A stretch of DNA of 5,867 nt, taken from the NCBI GenBank assembly GCA_032100225.1, contig DAMDJY010000185.1:1-5867 (forward strand), in the 5' to 3' direction. This document shows, one piece after another, positions 1 to 5,631 of the stretch. The notes under the pieces were generated by a model that was given only the letters and a program-made list of their open reading frames with translations, ran no database searches and was not told the DNA's origin. Source of the DNA: Mobilicoccus sp032100225. Lineage in GTDB: Bacteria; Actinomycetota; Actinomycetes; Actinomycetales; Dermatophilaceae. The position numbers were made by a program, and so were the translations under genes. Within the stretch, counting starts at the first letter, position 1. Each line of letters begins with the position of its first letter.

Positions 1-3000
1 GCCATCGCCAGCTTCGTGCGGACCGACCCCGTCCGCGCCCGCGAGCTGCTGCTGCGATGGAAGGCGCTGCTCGGTGACGCGCTGGTCGTCGAGGTCACCT
101 GCCACGACGCCCCACCCGGGCGGATCCGCAGCGCCGTGCAGGCGCGGCGACTGTGGGGCCTGGCCCGTGACCTCGGCGTTCCGTGCGTCCTCACCGGCGC
201 CGTGCGGCACGCCACACCCNNNNNNNNNNNNNNNNNNNNNNNNNNNNNNNNNNNNNNNNNNNNNNNNNNNNNNNNNNNNNNNNNNNNNNNNNNNNNNNNN
301 NNNNNNNNNNNNNNNNNNNNNNNNNNNNNNNNNNNNNNNNNNNNNNNNNNNNNNNNNNNNNNNNNNNNNNNNNGCCCGCGAGGCCCGGATGCTCCTCGAC
401 GTCACCTGCGCCCTGGCCTGCGAATGCGTGCAGGACCCCCGCCGCGACATCGGCCTGGGCTCGGTCCACCTACCCGAGCCCGAGGTGCTCGGGCTGCGCC
501 CCGGGCAGGACCCGCAGCAGGTGCTCACCGACCGCTGCCGCGCCGCGATCACCCGCGGTTATCCGCACGCCCGCGACGCCGAGCTGACCCGCATCCAGGA
601 CCGTCTCGACGACGAACTCAGGGTCGTCGCCTCCCTCGGGTATGCCACCTATTTCCTCACCGTCGCCGTCGTGTGCGACCTCATCCGCGACGCGGGCGTG
701 CGGGTCGCGGCCCGCGGCTCGGGCGCCGGGAGCCTGGTCAACCACCTGCTCGGCATCAGCGGCATCGACCCCCTGCGCCACGACCTGCTCATGGAACGGT
801 TCTGCACCCCGCTGCGGGCGCAACTGCCCGACATCGACATCGACGTCGAATCCGCACGCCGCACCGAGATGTACGAGCTGATCCTCGACCGGTTCGGCGG
901 CGAACGCGTCACGTGCGTCTCGATGATGGAGACCTACCGGGTGCGGCACGCGATCCGCGATGTCGGGTCGGCGCTCGGCCTTCCTGCCATCGAGGTCGAC
1001 GTCATCGCCAAGGCCTTTCCGCACATTCGCGCCCGCGACGCCCGCACCGCCATCGCCGAGCTGCCCGAACTCGCCGGAATGGGTCTGACCGCGCCCCGCA
1101 TGGAGGTGCTTTTCGACCTCGTCGAACGCCTCGACGGCATGCCCCGCCACATCGCCCTGCATCCCTGCGGGGTCGTGCTCTCCGGCCTCGGCCTGCTGCG
1201 CCGCACCCCCGTCGAGGCGAGCTGGATGGGGTTTCCGATGAGCCAGTTCGACAAGGACGACGTCGAGGCCCTCGGCCTGCTCAAACTCGATGTCCTCGGC
1301 ATCCGCATGCAGTCGGCCATGGCCTACGCCGTCGACGAGATCGCCCGCGTCGAACAGACGCGCGTCGACCTCGACGACCGCACCTGCGTGCCCTTGGACG
1401 ACCCGGCCACCTTCGAGCTCGTGCAGTCCACCGCCACCCTCGGGTGCTTTCAGATCGAGAGCCCCGGCCAGCGCGAACTCATCGGCAAGTTCGCCCCCTC
1501 GACCTTCGAGGACCTCATCATCGACATCTCCCTGTTCCGGCCCGGCCCGGTCAAGTCCGACATGATCACTCCCTTCCTCGAGGCTCGCCAGGGCTGGAAG
1601 GAGCCGCGCTACCTGCACTCCAGCCTCAAGCCGGCGCTCGCCGAGACATGGGGCGTCGTCGTCTTTCACGAGCAGGTGCTGCGCATCGTCTCGGTCACCA
1701 CCGGCGTGAGCCTCGCCGAGGCCGACGAAGTGCGGCGCGCTCTCGGCACCACGGCCGGGCAGGAGCGGGTGCGGGTGTGGTGGTACGAACGGGCCGAAGA
1801 ACGTGGCTACGCACCGGCCGACCGCGACCGCATCTGGGAGGTGCTGGCAGCGTTCGCCTCGTTCGGATTCTGCAAGGCCCACGCCGCGGCCTTCGCCCTA
1901 CCGACCTACCAGAGCGCCTGGCTCAAGACCCACCACACGGCTGCGTTCCTCGCCGGCGTCCTCACTCACGACCCCGGCATGTACCCCAAACGGCTCATCC
2001 TCGACGACGCCCGCACCCACGGCATCCCGGTCCTCGGCCTCGACGTCAACGCCTCCTGTGACACCTACCGCATCGAATGGGTCGAGACCGGCGAGCCCCC
2101 ACCTGAGGACGTGAGCGAGAACCCAGCCGAGGATGTAGATAAGGTCGAGGACGGCTCCGTGGGCGCTGACGGTGAACCTGAGGGTGAGGCTCATCGGCAC
2201 GACCGCACCCTGGGGATTCGGGTGAGCCTGGCCGATGTCAAAGGCATCAGCGCTGACGAGACGGCGCGCATCGTTGCAGGTCAGCCCTATGCAGGTATCG
2301 AGGATCTGGCCACCCGGGCCAGGCCGAGTCGGCCTGTGCTCGAACGCCTCGTGCTCGCGGGCGCCTTCGACGCGCTGTACGGAATCGATGTGGGCTCCCG
2401 AGGGGGGCTAGGGCGGCGCGGCGCGATCACCCGACGCGACCTGCTGCTCCACGTCACCGAACTCGACCGGTGGAACCGCGCGGCCGACAAAGGCCGTGGG
2501 GGCAGACGGACTCGGAGTGCGACGCGTGTGCCCGCTCCCGTACCGGCCGCCGGTGACGTGCGCGCCCAGGCGGCGGCGCAGTCGCAGAAAGGAGCGCAGG
2601 TCGACCTTGCCGACCACCGCTCGGTGCAACTCGCCCTCGACATGGGGCCCGTCCTCACCCCGGCGACAGGGCTGCCCGAGCTCGACGCGAACGAGCGGGT
2701 GCGGGCCGAGCTCGACGTGCTCGGTCTGGACGTCAGCGCCCACGTGCTCGAACCGTACGAGGGGATGCTGGCCGACCTCGGCATCGTGCGGGCCCGTGAC
2801 CTGCGCGAGGTGCGCAGCCGCAGCGACATCCTCGTGGCCGGGGTGAAGGTCGCCACCCAGACCCCGCCGGTGCGCTCGGGGCGCCGCGTCGTGTTCGTCA
2901 CGCTCGACGACGCGACCGGCCCGATCGACGCGACCTTCTTCGAAGACGTCCAAGCCCCGTACGCGATGACCGTGTTCCACCACTGGCTGCTGCTCGTGCG

Positions 3001-3319
3001 GGGAGTCACGCGCCGCACCGGTCCGCGGGGTGTCTCGGTGCGGGCCACCGCGGCCTACGACCTCACCGCGGTCTGGGACGCGTGGACGGTCGGCGGGGTC
3101 GAGGCGGCCCGGGCCGAGATGACCCCACCGACGGTCGTCCCCACCGGGGGAGAGGTCACCGCGCGCGTGCTGCGCCACCCCTCGGGGTTCACACAGTCGC
3201 CGTACGCCGACATCATGCCCGCGGGAGTCTCCGTGCGGCAGAGTCACGCCCTGGCAGGTGTGGGGGCGCAGCCTCCGCGCAGGTTGTGGCACGCCAGCCC
3301 CGGCAGCGCGGGGCGGTGA
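1..3319 (+). CDS. dnaE2: DNA polymerase III alpha subunit, DnaE2/error-prone type (5' partial, contains assembly gap)
   Basis: C-family DNA polymerase, expected to act in error-prone or translesion synthesis beside the replicative DnaE1. The window opens inside the PHP domain (reading AIASFVRTDP in frame 1), so roughly 170-200 N-terminal residues are missing. After the N run, the frame beginning at 374 stays open for 981 codons to TGA 3317-3319. Landmarks in order: RGSGAGS at 713-733; the catalytic aspartate motif PDIDIDVE at 827-850; the third catalytic Asp in LKLDVLG with its codon at 1289-1291; FQIESPGQRELI and the FRPGP block around 1448-1560; FGFCKAHAAAFALPTYQSAW near 1862-1920; tandem helix-hairpin-helix region about 2210-2390; putative clamp-binding QLALD at 2627-2641; OB-fold about 2820-3110; and the family-typical C-terminus RRLWHASPGS. 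It carries an acidic insert (2093-2191) and a basic, Ala/Gln-rich linker (about 2480-2620). Variants such as METYRVRHA, and full-length resemblance to Streptomyces DnaE2-like proteins recalled from memory, argue against DnaE1. imuA/imuB partners, if any, would lie upstream and are not visible. Confidence 0.88.
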   Translation, partial: PSPASCGPTPSAPASCCCDGRRCSVTRWSSRSPATTPHPGGSAAPCRRGDCGAWPVTSAFRASSPAPCGTPHXXXXXXXXXXXXXXXXXXXXXXXXXXXXXXXXXXXXXXXXXXXXXXXXXXXXAREARMLLDVTCALACECVQDPRRDIGLGSVHLPEPEVLGLRPGQDPQQVLTDRCRAAITRGYPHARDAELTRIQDRLDDELRVVASLGYATYFLTVAVVCDLIRDAGVRVAARGSGAGSLVNHLLGISGIDPLRHDLLMERFCTPLRAQLPDIDIDVESARRTEMYELILDRFGGERVTCVSMMETYRVRHAIRDVGSALGLPAIEVDVIAKAFPHIRARDARTAIAELPELAGMGLTAPRMEVLFDLVERLDGMPRHIALHPCGVVLSGLGLLRRTPVEASWMGFPMSQFDKDDVEALGLLKLDVLGIRMQSAMAYAVDEIARVEQTRVDLDDRTCVPLDDPATFELVQSTATLGCFQIESPGQRELIGKFAPSTFEDLIIDISLFRPGPVKSDMITPFLEARQGWKEPRYLHSSLKPALAETWGVVVFHEQVLRIVSVTTGVSLAEADEVRRALGTTAGQERVRVWWYERAEERGYAPADRDRIWEVLAAFASFGFCKAHAAAFALPTYQSAWLKTHHTAAFLAGVLTHDPGMYPKRLILDDARTHGIPVLGLDVNASCDTYRIEWVETGEPPPEDVSENPAEDVDKVEDGSVGADGEPEGEAHRHDRTLGIRVSLADVKGISADETARIVAGQPYAGIEDLATRARPSRPVLERLVLAGAFDALYGIDVGSRGGLGRRGAITRRDLLLHVTELDRWNRAADKGRGGRRTRSATRVPAPVPAAGDVRAQAAAQSQKGAQVDLADHRSVQLALDMGPVLTPATGLPELDANERVRAELDVLGLDVSAHVLEPYEGMLADLGIVRARDLREVRSRSDILVAGVKVATQTPPVRSGRRVVFVTLDDATGPIDATFFEDVQAPYAMTVFHHWLLLVRGVTRRTGPRGVSVRATAAYDLTAVWDAWTVGGVEAARAEMTPPTVVPTGGEVTARVLRHPSGFTQSPYADIMPAGVSVRQSHALAGVGAQPPRRLWHASPGSAGR
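220..373. other. Assembly gap (run of N) inside dnaE2
   Basis: There are 154 undetermined bases. The upstream side codes in frame 1 and ends in a complete codon at 217-219 (…RHATP). The downstream side codes in frame 2 from 374 (AREARMLLDV…). Homologues recalled from memory have about 50 residues between these segments, so the estimated gap length is nearly right, but 154 is not a multiple of three. The true length is probably 153, 156 or a nearby multiple of 3. Confidence 0.97.
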
Positions 3320-3325
3320 GCCCCG
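3297..3325 (+). other. Two mutually exclusive hairpins over the dnaE2 stop codon
   Basis: GCCCCG (3297-3302), CGGGGC (3309-3314) and GCCCCG (3320-3325) are perfectly complementary 6-base arms. The middle arm can pair with the first (6-nt loop GCAGCG) or with the third (5-nt loop GGTGA, which contains the dnaE2 TGA). No T tract follows, so it does not look like an ordinary intrinsic terminator. It could act as an attenuator or mRNA-end structure. Short GC palindromes are also frequent by chance in DNA of this composition. Confidence 0.35.
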
Positions 3326-3332
3326 TACGCCC

Positions 3333-3338
3333 TAGAGT
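3333..3338 (+). promoter_or_regulatory. Possible -10 box for the methyltransferase-dinB unit
   Basis: TAGAGT fits the actinobacterial TANNNT -10 pattern and lies 36 nt before the chosen ATG at 3375, which would give a leader of about 30 nt. No convincing -35 hexamer is visible 16-18 nt upstream, where the DNA is GGGGCGG and coincides with the hairpin arms. This would let the methyltransferase and dinB be expressed independently of dnaE2. Confidence 0.33.
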
Positions 3339-3360
3339 GGGCCACGAACAGGACCGATGC

Positions 3361-3368
3361 AGGAGAGG
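3361..3368 (+). promoter_or_regulatory. Ribosome binding site deciding the methyltransferase start
   Basis: AGGAGAGG lies 6 nt upstream of ATG 3375. The earlier in-frame ATG at 3357 would sit before this purine-rich site and has no Shine-Dalgarno of its own, so 3375 is preferred. Confidence 0.8.
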
Positions 3369-3374
3369 ATCCTC

Positions 3375-4145
3375 ATGCACGAGGAGCAGCGCAGTCGTCG
3401 GGGTGTCGAGTCGTCGATTCGCACCGCCGCCGTGTGGGAGGTCGTGGCCGCCTCGGTACGACGCCAGCAGGACGCGTTGGGGCGCCCCCTGCGGGTCCTC
3501 GACCTCGGGGGAGGCAGCGGCGGTTTCGCCGTCCCCCTCGCCGAACACGGTCATGATGTCGTCGTCGTCGACCCCAGCCCCGATGCCCTCGCCTCCCTCG
3601 ACCGCCGTTCGGGCGAGACCGGGGTGCGCGACCGGGTCCGCGGGTTTCAGGGCGACGCGAGCACGTTGTCCGCAGCCGTTTCCGAGCCCGTCGACCTCAT
3701 CTGCTGCCACGGCGTCCTCGAATACGTCGACGACGCCGGTGCCGCGATCGCCGCGTTGCGTGACGTCCTCGCTCCCGACGGCGTCGTCAGCCTGCTCGTG
3801 GCGCAGCGCCTCGCGGCTGTGCTCTCCCGCGCCCTCGCCGGTCAGTTCGACGCCGCCCGCACGGTGCTCGTCTCACCCGACGGCCGCTGGGGCCCTACCG
3901 ACCCGATGCCGCGCCGCTTCGACGTCGAGCAGATCCACGAGCGCCTCGTCGCCGGTGGCCTGCGCCCCGTCACCATGCAGGGCGTGCGCGTGTTCAGCGA
4001 CCTCGTGCCCTCGGCCTACCTCGACACCGACGCCGACCGCGCGAGCCTGCTCGCCCTCGAGAAAGCCGTCTCCGAGCGTGAGGCGGCAGCCTTCCTCGGC
4101 CGCCTCGCCGCAGGGCTGCACGTCCTCGCCGTCCGCGCCGACTGA
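3375..4145 (+). CDS. Class I SAM-dependent methyltransferase, CmoM/SmtA-like
   Basis: A 256-residue Rossmann-fold methyltransferase, predicted cytosolic. SAM motif I is VLDLGGGSGG (residues 41-50). The acidic end of strand beta-2 is VVVVD with Asp66, and the motif IV region is VDLICCHGVLEYV. Compared with E. coli CmoM (carboxymethoxyuridine-34 tRNA methyltransferase) from memory, several blocks match in the same order: the GGG loop, the H-x-VLE(Y/W)V segment, SL…L-x-G-(Q/N)-FD, GVRVF-x-D, LL-x-LE, and a C-terminal LG-R…(L/I)HV…AR. The match reaches close to the C-terminus, so the gene looks intact. The substrate is unproven: the CmoA/CmoB pathway that makes cmo5U is mainly known from Gram-negative bacteria, so this enzyme may methylate a different tRNA base or another carboxylate. 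The gene starts 55 nt after dnaE2 and precedes dinB by 81 nt, and is probably co-transcribed with dinB. Confidence 0.85.
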   Translation: MHEEQRSRRGVESSIRTAAVWEVVAASVRRQQDALGRPLRVLDLGGGSGGFAVPLAEHGHDVVVVDPSPDALASLDRRSGETGVRDRVRGFQGDASTLSAAVSEPVDLICCHGVLEYVDDAGAAIAALRDVLAPDGVVSLLVAQRLAAVLSRALAGQFDAARTVLVSPDGRWGPTDPMPRRFDVEQIHERLVAGGLRPVTMQGVRVFSDLVPSAYLDTDADRASLLALEKAVSEREAAAFLGRLAAGLHVLAVRAD

Positions 4146-4215
4146 GGTCGTCGCACTGCCCGAGGTCGTCGCACTGCCCGAGGTCGACACGCTCCTGGAG
4201 GTCGTCGTGCTGACA
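4144..4215 (+). repeat. Four 18-bp tandem repeat units between methyltransferase and dinB
   Basis: The unit is GAGGTCGTCGCACTGCCC. Copies are at 4144-4161 and 4162-4179 (identical), 4180-4197 (12/18 identical) and 4198-4215 (14/18). The first copy begins on the last two bases of the methyltransferase TGA, and the last ends where the dinB AGGAGG begins. Because 18 is a multiple of three, changes in copy number would not alter the relative frame of the flanking genes. In that frame the first two copies read GRRTAR, GRRTAR. Confidence 0.9.
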
Positions 4216-4220
4216 GGAGG
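4215..4220 (+). promoter_or_regulatory. Ribosome binding site of dinB
   Basis: A perfect AGGAGG lies 6 nt upstream of GTG 4227. No other start-type codon occurs in this frame between the methyltransferase stop and 4227, so the GTG start is well supported. Confidence 0.88.
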
Positions 4221-4226
4221 ATCATC

Positions 4227-5453
4227 GTGAGCCGCCGACGCTTTGCGCGCCCCGAGCAGGGGGACGACCTCGACGACACCGGCTGCACGATCCTGCACGT
4301 CGACATGGACGCGTTCTATGCCTCGGCCACGTTGCTGTCGCATCCGCATCTCGTCGGCACCCCGGTCATCATCGGCGGCGGTCACCGCGGGGTCGTCCTC
4401 TCGGCCACCTACGAGGCCCGCGAGTTCGGCGTCACCTCGGCGATGCCCATGGCCCGAGCGCGCCGGTTGTGCCCCCACGCCACGGTGCTCAGCCCCGATC
4501 ACGAGCTGTATGCCCGCATCTCCGCCGCGGTGATGGAGACGTTCAAGCAGGTCACGCCCTATGTGGAGCCGCTCTCGCTCGACGAGGCGTTCCTCGACGT
4601 GGCCGGCGCGATTCGGCGTTTGGGCTCCCCGGCGACCATCGCCGCCGCGATCCGCGACACCATCGCCGACGAACAGGGCATCACGTGCTCGGTGGGGGTG
4701 GCTCCCACCAAGTTCGTCGCCAAGCTCGCCTCGGGGCTGGCCAAGCCCGACGGGATGGTCGTCGTGCCCGTCGACCAGGTGGTCTCGTTCGTCCAGCAGC
4801 TCCCGGTCGGGGCGCTGTGGGGAGTCGGCGACCGCACCGAAGAACAGCTCCTGCGCCTCGGGCTCGTCACCGTCGCCGACATCGCCCACACCCCCGTCGC
4901 CACGTTGCGCAAGGCGCTGGGGGAGCACGGCGCCGCGCTGCACGATCTGGCCTGGGGGCGGGATCCCCGCCGGGTCTCCCCGGCGCGTGTCGAGAAGAGC
5001 GTGGGCGCCGACGAGACCTTCGCCGCCGACATCGACGACCCGGCCGAGATCCACCGCCGACTGCTGCGGCTTGCACACAAGACGGCAGCGCGTGCCCGGG
5101 ACGGCGGGATGATGGGCCGCACCGTCACGATCCGGGTGAGGTTCTCCGATTTCACCACCATCACCCGCTCCCGCACGCTGCGCGAGGCCACCGACGTGGG
5201 TCGCGACGTGTACCTCGTCGCCAAAGAGCTGTTCGACGCCTTGGGTCTTCAGCGGGCCAGAATTCGCCTGGTCGGAATGCGTCTGGAGGGTCTGATCGAC
5301 GCCCGACATGCGCCCATCCAAGGCTTGCTGGACGAGCCGGAGCACGGGTGGCGCGACGCCGACCGGGCCATGGACCGGGCGCGGGCCCGCTTCGGGTCGG
5401 GCGCCGTGCGTCCCGCCTCTCTCGTGGCGCCCGAGAGCGCACCGGACCCCTGA
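4227..5453 (+). CDS. dinB: DNA polymerase IV (Y-family translesion polymerase)
   Basis: A low-fidelity polymerase that extends past damaged template bases and depends on the sliding clamp; 408 residues, GTG start. The palm/finger catalytic motif is HVDMDAFYAS (residues 24-33), with metal ligand Asp26 and Tyr31 at the expected steric-gate position. The second catalytic motif is PLSLDEAFLD with Asp119 and Glu120. YEAREFGVTSAMP (62-74) and CSVGVAPTKFVAKLAS match the nucleotide-binding and palm segments of E. coli Pol IV. WGVG begins the helix-hairpin-helix thumb, and the little-finger domain follows from about residue 240. The C-terminal segment holds QGLLD (365-369), where related actinobacterial proteins as I recall them have QLALD-type clamp-binding pentapeptides. 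The first about 18 residues precede the usual family start and are polar. It is probably translated from a methyltransferase-dinB message, and no LexA-type operator is visible upstream. All key residues are present, so it should be active. Confidence 0.96.
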   Translation: MSRRRFARPEQGDDLDDTGCTILHVDMDAFYASATLLSHPHLVGTPVIIGGGHRGVVLSATYEAREFGVTSAMPMARARRLCPHATVLSPDHELYARISAAVMETFKQVTPYVEPLSLDEAFLDVAGAIRRLGSPATIAAAIRDTIADEQGITCSVGVAPTKFVAKLASGLAKPDGMVVVPVDQVVSFVQQLPVGALWGVGDRTEEQLLRLGLVTVADIAHTPVATLRKALGEHGAALHDLAWGRDPRRVSPARVEKSVGADETFAADIDDPAEIHRRLLRLAHKTAARARDGGMMGRTVTIRVRFSDFTTITRSRTLREATDVGRDVYLVAKELFDALGLQRARIRLVGMRLEGLIDARHAPIQGLLDEPEHGWRDADRAMDRARARFGSGAVRPASLVAPESAPDP

Positions 5454-5478
5454 TCCGTCGCTATCCCGATCTACCGAG

Positions 5479-5493
5479 GACCCCTTCAGGGTC
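5479..5493 (+). terminator. Small hairpin just downstream of dinB
   Basis: GACCC (5479-5483) and GGGTC (5489-5493) form a 5-bp stem with a CTTCA loop, 25 nt past the dinB stop. The following sequence GTATGGTTGAT has few consecutive Ts, so this would be a weak terminator or a transcript-end stabiliser. Confidence 0.3.
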
Positions 5494-5504
5494 GTATGGT
5501 TGAT

Positions 5505-5536
5505 CTCATCGGTGCGTCGTCTCATCGATGCATCGC
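5505..5536. repeat. Imperfect 16-bp tandem repeat with internal palindrome
   Basis: CTCATCGGTGCGTCGT (5505-5520) is followed at once by CTCATCGATGCATCGC (5521-5536), 13/16 identical. The second copy contains the palindromes CATCGATG (5523-5530) and CGATGCATCG (5526-5535). This could be a paired operator for a dimeric regulator of the downstream gene. The function is inferred only from symmetry and position. Confidence 0.55.
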
Positions 5537-5584
5537 TGGGGGCCGCGGGAACCTCCGCACCAGTACGTACGTTGTTCCGGCGTC

Positions 5585-5613
5585 CCATGCCCCGCCCGTC
5601 CTGGCGGGGATGG
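5585..5613 (+). terminator. Strong GC hairpin before the DUF3040 gene (terminator or leader structure)
   Basis: CCCCGCC (5590-5596) pairs perfectly with GGCGGGG (5603-5609) around a 6-nt loop CGTCCT. The stem extends with CCAT (5585-5588) against ATGG (5610-5613) past one bulged G at 5589, giving 11 bp. TTGTT follows at 5614-5618, a poor T tract, and the ribosome binding site starts at 5621. It may end the dinB transcript, or it may be a structured 5' leader affecting translation of the DUF3040 gene. Confidence 0.5.
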
Positions 5614-5620
5614 TTGTTCA

Positions 5621-5626
5621 AGGAGG
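5621..5626 (+). promoter_or_regulatory. Ribosome binding site of the DUF3040 gene
   Basis: AGGAGG (followed by T) lies 5 nt upstream of GTG 5632 and supports that start. The DUF3040-typical N-terminus MPLSEHEQ begins exactly there. Confidence 0.85.
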
Positions 5627-5631
5627 TCACG

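Larger units (their letters stand above)
5454..5631. other. Intergenic region between dinB and the DUF3040 gene
   Basis: These 178 bases contain no convincing gene and are less GC-rich than their surroundings, mainly in the first half. They contain a small hairpin 25 nt after the dinB stop, an imperfect 16-bp tandem repeat with a palindrome, GTACGTAC at 5563-5570, a strong hairpin, and the ribosome binding site of the next gene. Possible -10 boxes are TATGGT (5495-5500) and TACGTT (5568-5573), neither with a good -35 partner. A promoter for the DUF3040 gene is expected here but cannot be fixed by eye. Confidence 0.6.

Noticed and set aside
470..1882. Long open frame on the minus strand (about 470 codons) opposite dnaE2
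   Set aside because: It is a high-GC shadow: the plus strand encodes recognisable polymerase motifs throughout, while the minus product is low-complexity and matches no family I know.
374..2061. Frame 1 remaining open after the gap
   Set aside because: Only the part before the gap (1-219) is real polymerase sequence. After the gap this frame gives an Arg/Pro-rich shadow, while frame 2 carries all DnaE motifs.
3357..3374. Earlier ATG (3357) as the methyltransferase start
   Set aside because: The Shine-Dalgarno AGGAGAGG lies between this ATG and the next one at 3375, so initiation at 3375 fits better.
3082..4230. Plus-strand open frame overlapping the dnaE2 end and the methyltransferase, ending in hexapeptide repeats (EVVALP)
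   Set aside because: It lacks recognisable domains and overlaps two real genes. The peptide repeats simply reflect the 18-bp DNA repeat read in another frame.
5547..5578. GGGAAC…GTTCC arms considered as a LexA site
   Set aside because: The half-sites are about 21 nt apart, whereas a LexA box needs a 4-nt spacer.
3873..5630. Long open frame on the minus strand (about 585 codons) across the methyltransferase end, dinB and the spacer
   Set aside because: It runs antisense to two confidently identified genes and through the repeat array, and has a Gly/Arg/Asp-rich product with no recognisable domain.
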